In this document: positions 13,688-21,204 of the stretch, piece after piece
Numbering within the stretch: the stretch's first letter is position 1
How the letters are laid out: every line of letters starts with the position of its first letter
Assembly (NCBI GenBank): GCA_005883885.1
Contig: VAYF01000085.1
Location: 1 to 22,719, forward strand
Reading direction: 5' to 3'
DNA: 22,719 nt
Source: Actinomycetota bacterium
Lineage (GTDB): Bacteria > Actinomycetota > UBA4738 > HRBIN12
Notes under the pieces: generated by a model
Databases searched by the model: none
Told to the model about the DNA's origin: nothing
Seen by the model: the letters and a program-made list of their open reading frames with translations, nothing else
Position numbers and translations under genes: made by a program

Positions 13688-14914
13688 ATGGCGGATCGAG
13701 CGGTCGCAGCCGTGCTCACGGTCTCGGACGGCGTCAGCGACGGCACGCGCGCCGACGAGTCGGGGGATGTCGCCGAAGCGATGCTCCGGCAGGCGGGCTT
13801 CGAGGTCGGGACGCGGGCCCTCGTTCCCGACGATCGCCCGCGGATCGAGGCGATCCTCCGAGAGCTTGCCGGAACCCATGCGCTCGTCGTGACGACCGGT
13901 GGGACGGGCTTCGGCCCTCGCGACGTGACGCCGGAGGCGACCCGCGCGGTGATCGATCGCGAGGCGCCCGGGCTCGCCGAGGTCATGCGCGCCGCCGGCC
14001 TGGCGAAGACGCCCATGGCATCGCTCTCCCGCGCCGTCGCGGGCTCGGTCGGAGGGACGCTGGTGCTCAACCTGCCCGGGAGCCCGAAAGGCGTCCGCGA
14101 ATCGCTCGGAGCGGTCGCCGGAGTGCTGCCGCACGCGATCGATCTGCTGGGTGGCGTAACCGGCGCGCATCCGACGCACCACCGCGAGGCGGACCGGGCC
14201 GACGGTGACCGAGCCCCGAACCGCGACTTGGTCGAGGTGACGGCCGTACGTGTGGCCGCGGGCGAGCCTCCGTGCAGGGTCGGGATGCGCATGACGGTCG
14301 AGCCGGAGGGTCCCGTGCACGGGACCCTCGGATGTGCGGAGTTCGACGAGCAAGCGGTGCAGGCCGCCGCGGAGGTCTGGGAGACGGGCGAGCCCGGCAC
14401 CAGGGTGCTGCATCATGATCTCGGCGACATCGAGGTCTTCGTGGATCCGCATCGGCGGCCACCACGGCTCGTGGTCGTGTCGGCGACCGACGTCGCGCGT
14501 TCGCTCCGTGAGCACCTTCGGTTCGTGGGGTACGACGCGGTGATCGTGGAGCCGCGCGCCGATCGGCTGCTCGCCTCCGACGAGCCGCACGCCGGATCGC
14601 TCGACGGTCTGGAGCTGGGTGCGAACGATGTCGTCGTCCTGACGGATCACGACGCGCCCTACGCGGCGGCCGTGCTGGCCGCCGCCGTCCGCTCGCCGGC
14701 GCGGTTCGTCGGGATGATGAGCTCGCGCCGTCACGTCACCCGTCACCTCGACGCGCTCCGCGCCTTGGGTCTGTCGGAGGCCGAGGTCGCCCGGGTGCAC
14801 GCGCCGGTCGGGCTCGACCTCGGCGGTCGCAGCGCGGACGAGATCGCGCTCTCGATCGCGGCCGGGATCGTCGCCGACGATCACGGCCGCGACGGCGGGT
14901 GGCTGGATCGATGA
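13688..14914 (+). CDS. MogA/MoaB-XdhC fusion protein
   Basis: A 408-residue two-domain protein. Residues 4-160 are a MogA/MoaB/Cnx1G-type domain: LTVSDGVSDGT, VVTTGGTGFGPRDVTPEATR and NLPGSPKGVRESL, which binds molybdopterin and adenylylates it. A His/Asp-rich linker (161-178) follows. Residues 181-408 resemble XdhC/CoxI: VEVTAVRVAAGEPPCRVGMR, GTLGCAEFDEQAV (Cys216), a Rossmann region LVVVSATDVARSL, DVVVLTDHDAPY, FVGMMSSRRHV and VGLDLGGRSADEIALSI. XdhC proteins deliver mature cofactor to xanthine-dehydrogenase-type enzymes. The Gly-rich Rossmann loop is degenerate (SATDVA). GAGG lies 9 nt before the ATG at 13688, preferred over the ATG at 13679. The stop overlaps the next gene by ATGA. Confidence 0.88.
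   Translation: MADRAVAAVLTVSDGVSDGTRADESGDVAEAMLRQAGFEVGTRALVPDDRPRIEAILRELAGTHALVVTTGGTGFGPRDVTPEATRAVIDREAPGLAEVMRAAGLAKTPMASLSRAVAGSVGGTLVLNLPGSPKGVRESLGAVAGVLPHAIDLLGGVTGAHPTHHREADRADGDRAPNRDLVEVTAVRVAAGEPPCRVGMRMTVEPEGPVHGTLGCAEFDEQAVQAAAEVWETGEPGTRVLHHDLGDIEVFVDPHRRPPRLVVVSATDVARSLREHLRFVGYDAVIVEPRADRLLASDEPHAGSLDGLELGANDVVVLTDHDAPYAAAVLAAAVRSPARFVGMMSSRRHVTRHLDALRALGLSEAEVARVHAPVGLDLGGRSADEIALSIAAGIVADDHGRDGGWLDR
14306..14329. repeat. 24-bp perfect palindrome inside mogA-xdhC
   Basis: Positions 14306-14317 are the exact reverse complement of 14318-14329, with no spacer. The centre is GTGCAC. It lies in the XdhC-like half of the gene. It may be chance codon pairing in GC-rich DNA. Confidence 0.6.
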
Positions 14915-15678
14915 GCCGGGAGGACGTTCGGCGCACGATGGCGTCGTGGGAGGCCGAGAGCGTCGCCTACCAGGAACGCCACCGACCGGACCTCAACCGG
15001 TGGGACGTGCTCGCGTGGGGCGTGAGCAACATCCCCGAAGACCAGATCCAAGCGCTGGGGGACGTCGCGGGTCTCCGCGCGCTGGAGCTCGGCTGCGGCG
15101 CGTGCCAGTTCGGCATCAAGGTCGCGATGCGAGGCGCCGACGTCACCGGTCTGGACTTCAGCGCGAACCAGCTCGCCGCCGCGGAGCCGAACTTCGTCGA
15201 GACCGGCATCCGGTTCCCGTTGGTGCGGGCAAGCGCCGAAGAGCTGCCCTTCGCCGACGCGACCTTCGACCTGATCTTCTGCGATCACGGCGCCATGACG
15301 TTCGCGGATCCGCACGCGACCGTGCCCGAGGCCGCGCGCGTCCTGCGAGCCGGTGGGCGCCTCGTCTTCAACATGTCCACCCCGATCATCTGGCTGTGCT
15401 GGCCGCCCGAGGAGGGGCCGCCGGGACGTGAGCTCCTGCGGCCGTACTTCGGGATGGGGCGCATGGTGTGGTCGGAGTCCGATCCCTGCGTCGACTGGCA
15501 GCTCACCTACGGCGCGTGGATACGACTGTTCCGGTCGTCGGGCTTCGTGATCGATGATCTGATCGAGCTCCGACCCGGCCAGGAGGTCGACACGACGTAC
15601 AGCGAGTTCGCCCCGGTCGATTGGCTTCGTGACTTCCCCGGCGAGCACATCTGGAAGCTGCGGAAGGAGCCCTCCTGA
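14911..15678 (+). CDS. Class I SAM-dependent methyltransferase (Methyltransf_11 type)
   Basis: A 255-residue cytosolic methyltransferase. The SAM site LELGCGACQFG (58-68) is followed by the acidic LDFSANQLAAAE, then SAEELPFADATFDLIFCDHGAM and ARVLRAGGRLVFNMSTP, the standard order of UbiE-like enzymes. The aromatic-rich C-terminal lid should set the substrate, which I cannot name. The ATG overlaps the stop of mogA-xdhC as ATGA, so translation is probably coupled. A GTG at 14899 is possible but less likely. The 3' end carries the GGAAGGAG that appears to serve the next gene. Confidence 0.85.
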   Translation: MSREDVRRTMASWEAESVAYQERHRPDLNRWDVLAWGVSNIPEDQIQALGDVAGLRALELGCGACQFGIKVAMRGADVTGLDFSANQLAAAEPNFVETGIRFPLVRASAEELPFADATFDLIFCDHGAMTFADPHATVPEAARVLRAGGRLVFNMSTPIIWLCWPPEEGPPGRELLRPYFGMGRMVWSESDPCVDWQLTYGAWIRLFRSSGFVIDDLIELRPGQEVDTTYSEFAPVDWLRDFPGEHIWKLRKEPS

Positions 15679-17063
15679 GGCGGACGCTGGCCCTCGCACT
15701 GGCGCTCGGAACGCTCATGGTCGCCGCGGGGGCGGGCGCCCGCGAGCGGGCGCCCGCCCCCGACCCCCGGCCGAACATCCTGCTCGTCCTGACGGACGAC
15801 CAGACCCTCGACACGCTGCCGACCGTGCCAGCCGCCATGCCGTGGCTGCAATCGCAGATCGAGGACCCGAACGGCCATTGGGTGTGGTTCCCGAACGCGG
15901 TCGCCTCGACGCCGCTCTGCTGTCCGTCGCGCGCCACGATCCTCACCGGCCAGTACGACACGCGAACCCATGTCCGCGACAACTTCAGCGGCCCCTTGCT
16001 GGACGATACGAACACGCTCCCCGTGTGGCTCCACCAGGCCGGCTACACGACGGCGCTGGTCGGGAAGTACCTGAACAACTACCCGTGGGGTCGCGCGCCG
16101 TTCGTTCCGCCGGGGTGGGATCGTTGGTTCGCGAAGGAGAACCCGAACGAGTCCACCTCGTATTACAACTACGACGTCGTCGATCGCGGGTACGTCCGAC
16201 ACTACGGTGCGACGCCTTCGGCGTACGCGACCGACGTCCTCGGCGGAGCGGCGAACGCGTTCCTGGAGGGCGCGCCGAACGATCGTCCCTGGTTCCTGTA
16301 TTTCGCGCCGAACGCCCCGCACACGCCGTGGATCCCGGCGGAGCGCTACCGCGGCGCATCGGCCGGGGCGTCCCCGCCGATGCCGTCGCTGGCGCAGGTG
16401 AACGACGTGCGGGGCAAGCCGCGCTACGTCACGTCACTCCCGCCCGTGACCGCAGCTGAGCTCGAGGCGTTCCGCCGCGACGACCTCCTCGAGCGGGCGA
16501 TGCTGCGATCCGTCGATGACGCGATCCACTCGATGGTCGACACGATCTCGGTCCGTGGCGAGCTCGATCGGACCGTGATCGTGTTCCTCACCGACAACGG
16601 GTACGAGTTCGGTCTCCATCGTCTGGCGGGCAAGCGATATCCGTACGAACCGTCGATCGGGCTCCCGTTCGCGATCCGAGCACCGTGGTCGATCGCCCGG
16701 ACCGACCCGACGCTCGTCTCGAACGTCGATCTGGCATCGACGATCTCCGATCTGGCGCAGGTGCGGCCGGCGTTGCCCCAAGACGGCATCAGCTTGGCGC
16801 CGGCGCTGGACGGCCGGGCCGTGGCGACCCGAGCCGGCGTCTGGCTGGATTGGGGCGGAGACGCGAACGTGCCCGCGTGGTCGGGCGTCCGAACGGCCAG
16901 GTACACCTACGTTCGGAACGCCGACGGGACCGAGGAGCTGTACCGCAACGCCGACGATCCGTTGCAGCTCCGGAACCTGGCCTCGGATCCGAGGGAACGG
17001 GATCTCGTGGATCTGCTGGAGCGGCTCACCGATTCCCTCGCGGCGCCGGAAGGCGGCGGCTAG
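15675..17063 (+). CDS. Exported sulfatase (formylglycine type), probable CTG start
   Basis: A type I sulfatase that hydrolyses sulfate esters. The metal-binding start is NILLVLTDDQ. The maturation motif is CPSRATILTG in TPLCCPSR, with its Cys (residue 83 from CTG) converted to formylglycine by FGE. Later blocks are VGKYLNNY, FLYFAPNAPHTPW and FLTDNGYEFGLH. The first ATG (15717) cuts off the signal peptide. Reading upstream gives RRTLALALALGTLMVAAGA, a good signal sequence, from a CTG at 15675 that overlaps the previous stop as CTGA. GGAAGGAG (15662-15669) lies 5 nt before it. The protein would be 462 residues. No FGE gene is in view. The TAG stop lies inside the -10 candidate of the next gene. 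Confidence 0.88.
   Translation: MRRTLALALALGTLMVAAGAGARERAPAPDPRPNILLVLTDDQTLDTLPTVPAAMPWLQSQIEDPNGHWVWFPNAVASTPLCCPSRATILTGQYDTRTHVRDNFSGPLLDDTNTLPVWLHQAGYTTALVGKYLNNYPWGRAPFVPPGWDRWFAKENPNESTSYYNYDVVDRGYVRHYGATPSAYATDVLGGAANAFLEGAPNDRPWFLYFAPNAPHTPWIPAERYRGASAGASPPMPSLAQVNDVRGKPRYVTSLPPVTAAELEAFRRDDLLERAMLRSVDDAIHSMVDTISVRGELDRTVIVFLTDNGYEFGLHRLAGKRYPYEPSIGLPFAIRAPWSIARTDPTLVSNVDLASTISDLAQVRPALPQDGISLAPALDGRAVATRAGVWLDWGGDANVPAWSGVRTARYTYVRNADGTEELYRNADDPLQLRNLASDPRERDLVDLLERLTDSLAAPEGGG
15728..15761. repeat. 16-bp inverted repeat near the 5' end of the sulfatase gene
   Basis: Arms 15728-15743 and 15746-15761 are exactly complementary, all G/C, around GA. They lie 9 nt after the ATG at 15717 and encode the mature N-terminus (AGAGARERAPAPD). 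Such a stem would hinder initiation at that ATG. Confidence 0.65.
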
Positions 17064-17066
17064 ACT
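17061..17066 (+). promoter_or_regulatory. Candidate -10 hexamer (TAGACT) for the phosphoesterase gene
   Basis: TAGACT fits TANNNT and ends 7 nt before the ATG at 17074, which lacks a Shine-Dalgarno sequence. Its first three bases are the stop codon of the sulfatase gene. A leaderless transcript is suggested. Confidence 0.45.
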
Positions 17067-17073
17067 CCGCCCG

Positions 17074-18555
17074 ATGCAGCAGCCACCCGGCCCGTACCTC
17101 AGGCCTGCATCGCCGCGCCGGCCTTCGCGTCGGCAGCTCGCATGGCGTAGGGGGATCGCAGCCGCCTTCGTGGTTGCGTTCCTCGTCGCCGCCTGGCAGT
17201 TCTGGCCATCGAGCGGCGGCGCAACCGGCGCGCGAGCGAGCCACTCGCCGACGAGCACGAGCCCCCGTCCGTCGAGTCCCACGCCCGCCCAGGTCGGCCC
17301 CGACAGCCCGATCAAGCATGTGATCTTCCTGGTCAAGGAGAACCACTCGTTCGACAACTACTTCGGCAAGTACCCGGGCGCCGACGGCGCGACCGTCGGC
17401 AAGACGCTGCAGTGCGACAACACCCCGGCGCCCGGCCCGACCGTCCCGCTCACCCCGGCGCCATACGTCTACCCGCACGACCTCGGACACGCGTTCGATC
17501 CCGGATTGATCTCGATCGATGGCGGCAAGATGGATGGGTTCAACTGTGTGACGCTCGGGAACGACCTCACGGGCTATACGCAGTTCGACCGGAGCACGTT
17601 GCCCGTGTATTGGAGCCTCGCCGATCGCTTCGTGCTGGCCGACCACTTCTTCACGTCGATGTTCGGACCCACCTTCCCCGAGCACCTCTACACCGTGGCC
17701 GCACAGTCGTACGGGATCGTCGACAACAAATCGACCACCAATCACGCGGGCAACTATTGCGACGACCCGACCGAATACACGAAACGCTTCCCGATCGAGC
17801 GTCTCTCGAAGGACGACATCCACACGATCATGGGTCTGGAGGATCATCGGGACGACGATCCGGCGAACCTGTACAAGATCGCGCAGTACTGGGTTGACAC
17901 GCGGACCTGTGTCAACATCCCCACGCTTCCCGACAAGCTCGAGAAGGCGGGGATCACATGGAAGTATTACGCCGAGCCCAACATCTGGATGAACGCGCTC
18001 CAGGCGATACGCCACATCCGGTTCGGTCCGCTCTGGAACAAGGTGCAGCCGCCGGACACGATCCTCAAAGACCTCCAGGACGACACGCTTCCCGCGGTGT
18101 CCTGGTTGATCCCGCCCGATGGCAGCCCGAACGAGCATCCCGGCGCGGGCGTCAACATCTGTGACGGCATGAATTGGAGCGTCCAGTACCTCAACGCGAT
18201 CTTCCAGAGCGACGCGTGGCCGAGCACGGCGGTCGTGATGGTGTGGGACGACTTCGGTGGTTTCTACGATCATGTGAAGCCACCTCACTACGACATCATG
18301 GGGCTCGGACCCCGAACGCCTGCACTGATCATGTCGCCGTACACGAGGGCAGGCGACAACCCGGACGGTGGATCGATCGACTCGACCGTCTACGAGTTCT
18401 CGTCGGTCCTCAAGTTCATCGAAGACCTCCATGGACTCAAGCCGCTCACGGACCGCGACGCCCAAGCGTCGCCGCTCGTCGGAGCCTTCGACTTCTCGCA
18501 ACCCCCCCGGTTGGACGTCCCCAAGCTCAAAGCGCTGGACTGTTCAGGGACGTGA
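17074..18555 (+). CDS. Exported phosphoesterase (phospholipase C / acid phosphatase family)
   Basis: A 493-residue exported or membrane-anchored enzyme of the Phosphoesterase family (PF04185). A basic N-terminus is followed by a hydrophobic segment at about 27-45 and a Ser/Thr/Pro-rich linker (46-78). The family signature IKHVIFLVKENHSFDNYFGK begins at residue 80; Glu89 and Asn90 would bind metal. HFFTSMFGPTFPEHLY and VWDDFGGFYDHVKPP (390-404) supply further metal ligands. ALIMSPYTRAG is a family block. Homologs cleave phosphatidylcholine or phosphomonoesters; substrate choice cannot be read here. With the sulfatase it may scavenge sulfate and phosphate outside the cell (inference). The stop overlaps the next start as GTGA. 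Confidence 0.88.
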   Translation: MQQPPGPYLRPASPRRPSRRQLAWRRGIAAAFVVAFLVAAWQFWPSSGGATGARASHSPTSTSPRPSSPTPAQVGPDSPIKHVIFLVKENHSFDNYFGKYPGADGATVGKTLQCDNTPAPGPTVPLTPAPYVYPHDLGHAFDPGLISIDGGKMDGFNCVTLGNDLTGYTQFDRSTLPVYWSLADRFVLADHFFTSMFGPTFPEHLYTVAAQSYGIVDNKSTTNHAGNYCDDPTEYTKRFPIERLSKDDIHTIMGLEDHRDDDPANLYKIAQYWVDTRTCVNIPTLPDKLEKAGITWKYYAEPNIWMNALQAIRHIRFGPLWNKVQPPDTILKDLQDDTLPAVSWLIPPDGSPNEHPGAGVNICDGMNWSVQYLNAIFQSDAWPSTAVVMVWDDFGGFYDHVKPPHYDIMGLGPRTPALIMSPYTRAGDNPDGGSIDSTVYEFSSVLKFIEDLHGLKPLTDRDAQASPLVGAFDFSQPPRLDVPKLKALDCSGT

Positions 18556-19259
18556 GCCGCCGCATCGCGGCCCTGGCGTTGATCCTTCTGCTGCCACTGA
18601 CGTTGGCGTTCGCCGATCCCCGCGGCGATGCCGTGCGATGCAAGGGCGTGAGTGGCCCGGGCCATCCGCCCGACCTCGTCCGCGCGCTCGGCTGGCTCGG
18701 CGAGGAGGGCTCCTCCGCCGTATGGCAGCTATCGTTCGACCGTCCGCTCGTGGTCCCGGACCCGGACGAACCGGCGTTCCGCATCGACGTCCTCGTACGG
18801 GATCCGCGTATCCCCACGATGTCCCTCGGCGATTATCGACGCGTCAACCGGATCGTTCGGTTCGATGCGACGGCGAGGAACGCGCGACTCACCCTCCTGT
18901 TCCTGCCCGAGGGCGGGTCGGCGTTCTTCAACCCACCGATCCTGGAGGGTCGGAGCATCACGATCGAGGTCCCCGGCAGGCTGCTGCTCGGCGAGGATCA
19001 GTTCGGCAAGGTCGACCTCACGAGGCTCCGGTGGAGCGTCGTTGTACGCGACGGAGGCCGCTGCGACCTGTTGGGGAACGGTATCCCTTCGCACCGGATG
19101 GCCACCGTCCCGCCGCCGACGTCGTCGCCGACCGCGAGCGCAGTCCCGTCGACCATGCCGGCTCCGTCGGCCTCGAGCGCGCCCGTCGTCGGCGTCGTGG
19201 CGATCGCCGTCGCCGGGCTGGCGATCCTTTCCTTCCTCGCGCTCAGGCGTCGACGGTGA
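18552..19259 (+). CDS. Membrane-anchored hypothetical protein
   Basis: A 235-residue protein from a GTG overlapping the phosphoesterase stop (GTGA). Residues 1-20 (SRRIAALALILLLPLTLAFA) are a signal peptide. A globular domain of beta strands follows, with two Cys (GDAVRCKGV and GGRCDLLGNG) that could form a disulfide. A Ser/Thr/Pro-rich stalk leads to one transmembrane helix (VVGVVAIAVAGLAILSFLAL) and a cytoplasmic RRRR end. I do not recognise the domain. The tight overlap suggests it works with the phosphoesterase. The last 17 nt overlap the convergent KamA-family gene. Confidence 0.75.
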   Translation: MSRRIAALALILLLPLTLAFADPRGDAVRCKGVSGPGHPPDLVRALGWLGEEGSSAVWQLSFDRPLVVPDPDEPAFRIDVLVRDPRIPTMSLGDYRRVNRIVRFDATARNARLTLLFLPEGGSAFFNPPILEGRSITIEVPGRLLLGEDQFGKVDLTRLRWSVVVRDGGRCDLLGNGIPSHRMATVPPPTSSPTASAVPSTMPAPSASSAPVVGVVAIAVAGLAILSFLALRRRR

Positions 19260-20697
19260 TGCCTTGTTCGAGCCGGAGCTCGCTCAGGAGCTCGTCCACA
19301 CCGGCGGCGATCTTCTCTCGCCACCAGCGTTGACCCTCATCGTCCAAGGTGTAGATGGGGTCGTAGTAGTGGTAGCGGCGCGTGAGCGCCTCCGGATCCT
19401 CCGCTTCGATCCCGGTGCGGTAGTTCTTCCGCCAGTAGGAGATGCCACGGCTCTGATCGTAGTCATCCGTCATGTGCACCCAGCGCTTGCCGACGAACGG
19501 GACGTCGCAGACGAACCGTGGCGTTGCGAACCCGGGGAGGTACCCGATGATCGAGTGCTGGAGCTCCTGCGCTTCGCGAACCGCGAGCCGCCAGTGCTCG
19601 GCGTTGGGGATCATGTCGCACATGTAGAAGTAGTAGGGAAGGATCTTGCCGTAGTCCAGGAGCGTGAAGCAGAGTTCGAGAAGCTCCGCTGTCGTGGTGT
19701 TGACCCCGCGGAGGAGGACACCCTGGTTCCGAACATCGCGGTACCCCATGTCCAGCAGCGCGCGAACGGCCTTCCCGACGAGCGGCGTCACCTGTTGCGC
19801 GGCGTTGACGTGCGTGTGGAGGGCGACGTCGACGTCACGTTCCCGGGCGCGCGACGCGATCGCGTCGTACGCTTCGAGCACGTCATCCTGCAAGAAGTGC
19901 TGCGGGATGCCCATCAGACCCTTCGTGGCGATCCGGACGTCCCGGATGTTCTCGATGTCCATCAGCTCGAACAGCCAAGCCTGGAGGCGTTTGGCCGGGA
20001 CGTTGGCCATGTCGCCGCCGGACACGACGACGTCGCGCACCTGCGGGGTCCTTCGCAGGTAGTCGAGCATCGCGCCCCAGCGGTCGTTCTGCTTCATCTC
20101 GAACTTGTACTTGAGGACCTGCAGCGTGTCGTTGCCGACGAGGTCCATCCGGGTGCAGTGACCGCAGTACTGCGGGCACGTGGGGATCAACTCGGCGAGG
20201 ACCTTCGTGGGATACCGATGGGTGAGCCCCTCGACGGCCCACATGTCGGCCTCGTGCAGCGAATCGCGTGAGGCCATCGGGTGGCTCGGCCATTCCGGCT
20301 CGCGTTCGCTGTAGCTGGGAGCCATGTAGCGACGAACGGGGTCGGATCGAAGGTCGTCTTCCCGCATCGTGTTGATCATCTGCGGGGGGATCAGCATGGA
20401 CATCGTCGCGCGCTCTCGTTGGTCGCGCTCGATGTCGGCGAGCAGCTCGTCATCGAGATGCTCGCCGAGGGCCTCCTTGAACTCCTTGAGGTTCTTCACC
20501 GAGTGCGCCCGTTGCCATTGCGCCGACTCCCACTGCTCGGAGGTGACGTCCCGGTAGGCCGGGAGCCGTGTCCAGTCGGGCTCGACGAACGGGCGCTCCA
20601 GGGGATACCGGAAGGGCTGCGTCGAAGCGTGCGCGTGGGGCTCGCGATGGTTGGGCCGGACGCTGGACGGTTGCGGATGGAATTCGACGGTCACCAC
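19243..20697 (-). CDS. kamA: KamA-family radical SAM aminomutase (lysine 2,3-aminomutase-like)
   Basis: A 484-residue PLP- and SAM-dependent enzyme related to lysine 2,3-aminomutase, which moves the alpha-amino group of lysine to make beta-lysine. The cluster motif is CPQYCGHC (Cys174, Cys178, Cys181). DVVVSGGD, ALHTHVNAAQQVTP and RNQGVLLRGVN follow. The PLP lysine normally sits in PGGGGK; here it reads DVPFVGK (Lys404). I recall the same variant in actinomycete KamA proteins, so it marks a subfamily. The substrate is uncertain. The start is the GTG at 20697, 5 nt after AGGGGGG; the open frame upstream to 21006 looks non-coding. Confidence 0.9.
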   Translation of the reverse strand: MVTVEFHPQPSSVRPNHREPHAHASTQPFRYPLERPFVEPDWTRLPAYRDVTSEQWESAQWQRAHSVKNLKEFKEALGEHLDDELLADIERDQRERATMSMLIPPQMINTMREDDLRSDPVRRYMAPSYSEREPEWPSHPMASRDSLHEADMWAVEGLTHRYPTKVLAELIPTCPQYCGHCTRMDLVGNDTLQVLKYKFEMKQNDRWGAMLDYLRRTPQVRDVVVSGGDMANVPAKRLQAWLFELMDIENIRDVRIATKGLMGIPQHFLQDDVLEAYDAIASRARERDVDVALHTHVNAAQQVTPLVGKAVRALLDMGYRDVRNQGVLLRGVNTTTAELLELCFTLLDYGKILPYYFYMCDMIPNAEHWRLAVREAQELQHSIIGYLPGFATPRFVCDVPFVGKRWVHMTDDYDQSRGISYWRKNYRTGIEAEDPEALTRRYHYYDPIYTLDDEGQRWWREKIAAGVDELLSELRLEQGITVDA

Positions 20698-20837
20698 GGT
20701 CACCCCCCTGGAGGTTCGCCATGCCGCAAGCGATCGATCTTCCCGCCGACAGGATGGAATCAGCGGGACACTCGATGATACCCGGCGAACATCCGGTGAA
20801 CACCGGGGGAAACCGAAGGATCTTCGGTGTGAGCGGC

Positions 20838-21116
20838 TCAGCGACGCCCGCGGCCGCCGAAGCTCTGGCCGTCGCGCCGTGGTCGGCGCTGGTCCCGGAT
20901 CTCCGGGCCCTTCTTCGGGAGCCGGGCCTTCATCGGGGCGTGTCCCGTCCGCTCGAACCGGACCTTCAGGTAGTCGGCGGTGAGGTTCCGCTCGGTCTCG
21001 CGCCATCCGTTGGCAAGGAGGTGCTGCAGGCGTGCCGCGGCGGTCTTCCGAAGCTTGTCGGTGCCCGGGACCCGCACGAACAGACGCTCGTGGATGACTT
21101 CCTTGTAGTCGGACAT
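20838..21116 (-). CDS. Small basic hypothetical protein
   Basis: A 92-residue protein. Residues 1-70 look folded: MSDYKEVIHERLFVRVPGTD, LRKTAAARLQHLLANGW and LTADYLKVRFERTG form a strand-helix-strand pattern. The C-terminus from about 70 is a disordered Arg/Lys/Gly-rich tail (GPEIRDQRRPRRDGQSFGG), as in nucleic-acid-binding proteins. I cannot name the family. The ATG at 21116 has no Shine-Dalgarno; TACCCT lies 9 nt upstream. The 140 bp between its stop and the kamA start holds the kamA ribosome-binding site and nothing else I recognise. Confidence 0.6.
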   Translation of the reverse strand: MSDYKEVIHERLFVRVPGTDKLRKTAAARLQHLLANGWRETERNLTADYLKVRFERTGHAPMKARLPKKGPEIRDQRRPRRDGQSFGGRGRR

Positions 21117-21125
21117 CGCCCGCAA

Positions 21126-21131
21126 AGGGTA
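21126..21131 (-). promoter_or_regulatory. Candidate -10 hexamer (TACCCT) for the small basic protein
   Basis: TACCCT on the minus strand fits TANNNT and ends 9 nt before the ATG at 21116. There is no clear -35. Confidence 0.35.
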
Positions 21132-21204
21132 GCAGGCAACCTGGAGCCGTCTCCGCCCGGGGGACGACCTTCAGCCCCAGAAAGCCCCTGCCGATGGTTC
21201 ATCC

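Noticed and set aside
13277..14884. Minus-strand open frame of 535 codons opposite flavodoxin and mogA-xdhC
   Set aside because: The plus-strand proteins carry conserved motifs throughout; this frame has none.
17026..18501. Minus-strand open frame of 491 codons opposite the phosphoesterase gene
   Set aside because: It is an antisense shadow, rich in Val/Arg/Asp, with no recognised motif.
20698..21006. N-terminal extension of the KamA-family frame
   Set aside because: The extra residues are Arg/Pro/Ser-rich, overlap the small protein gene in another frame, and would ignore the strong ribosome-binding site just before 20697.
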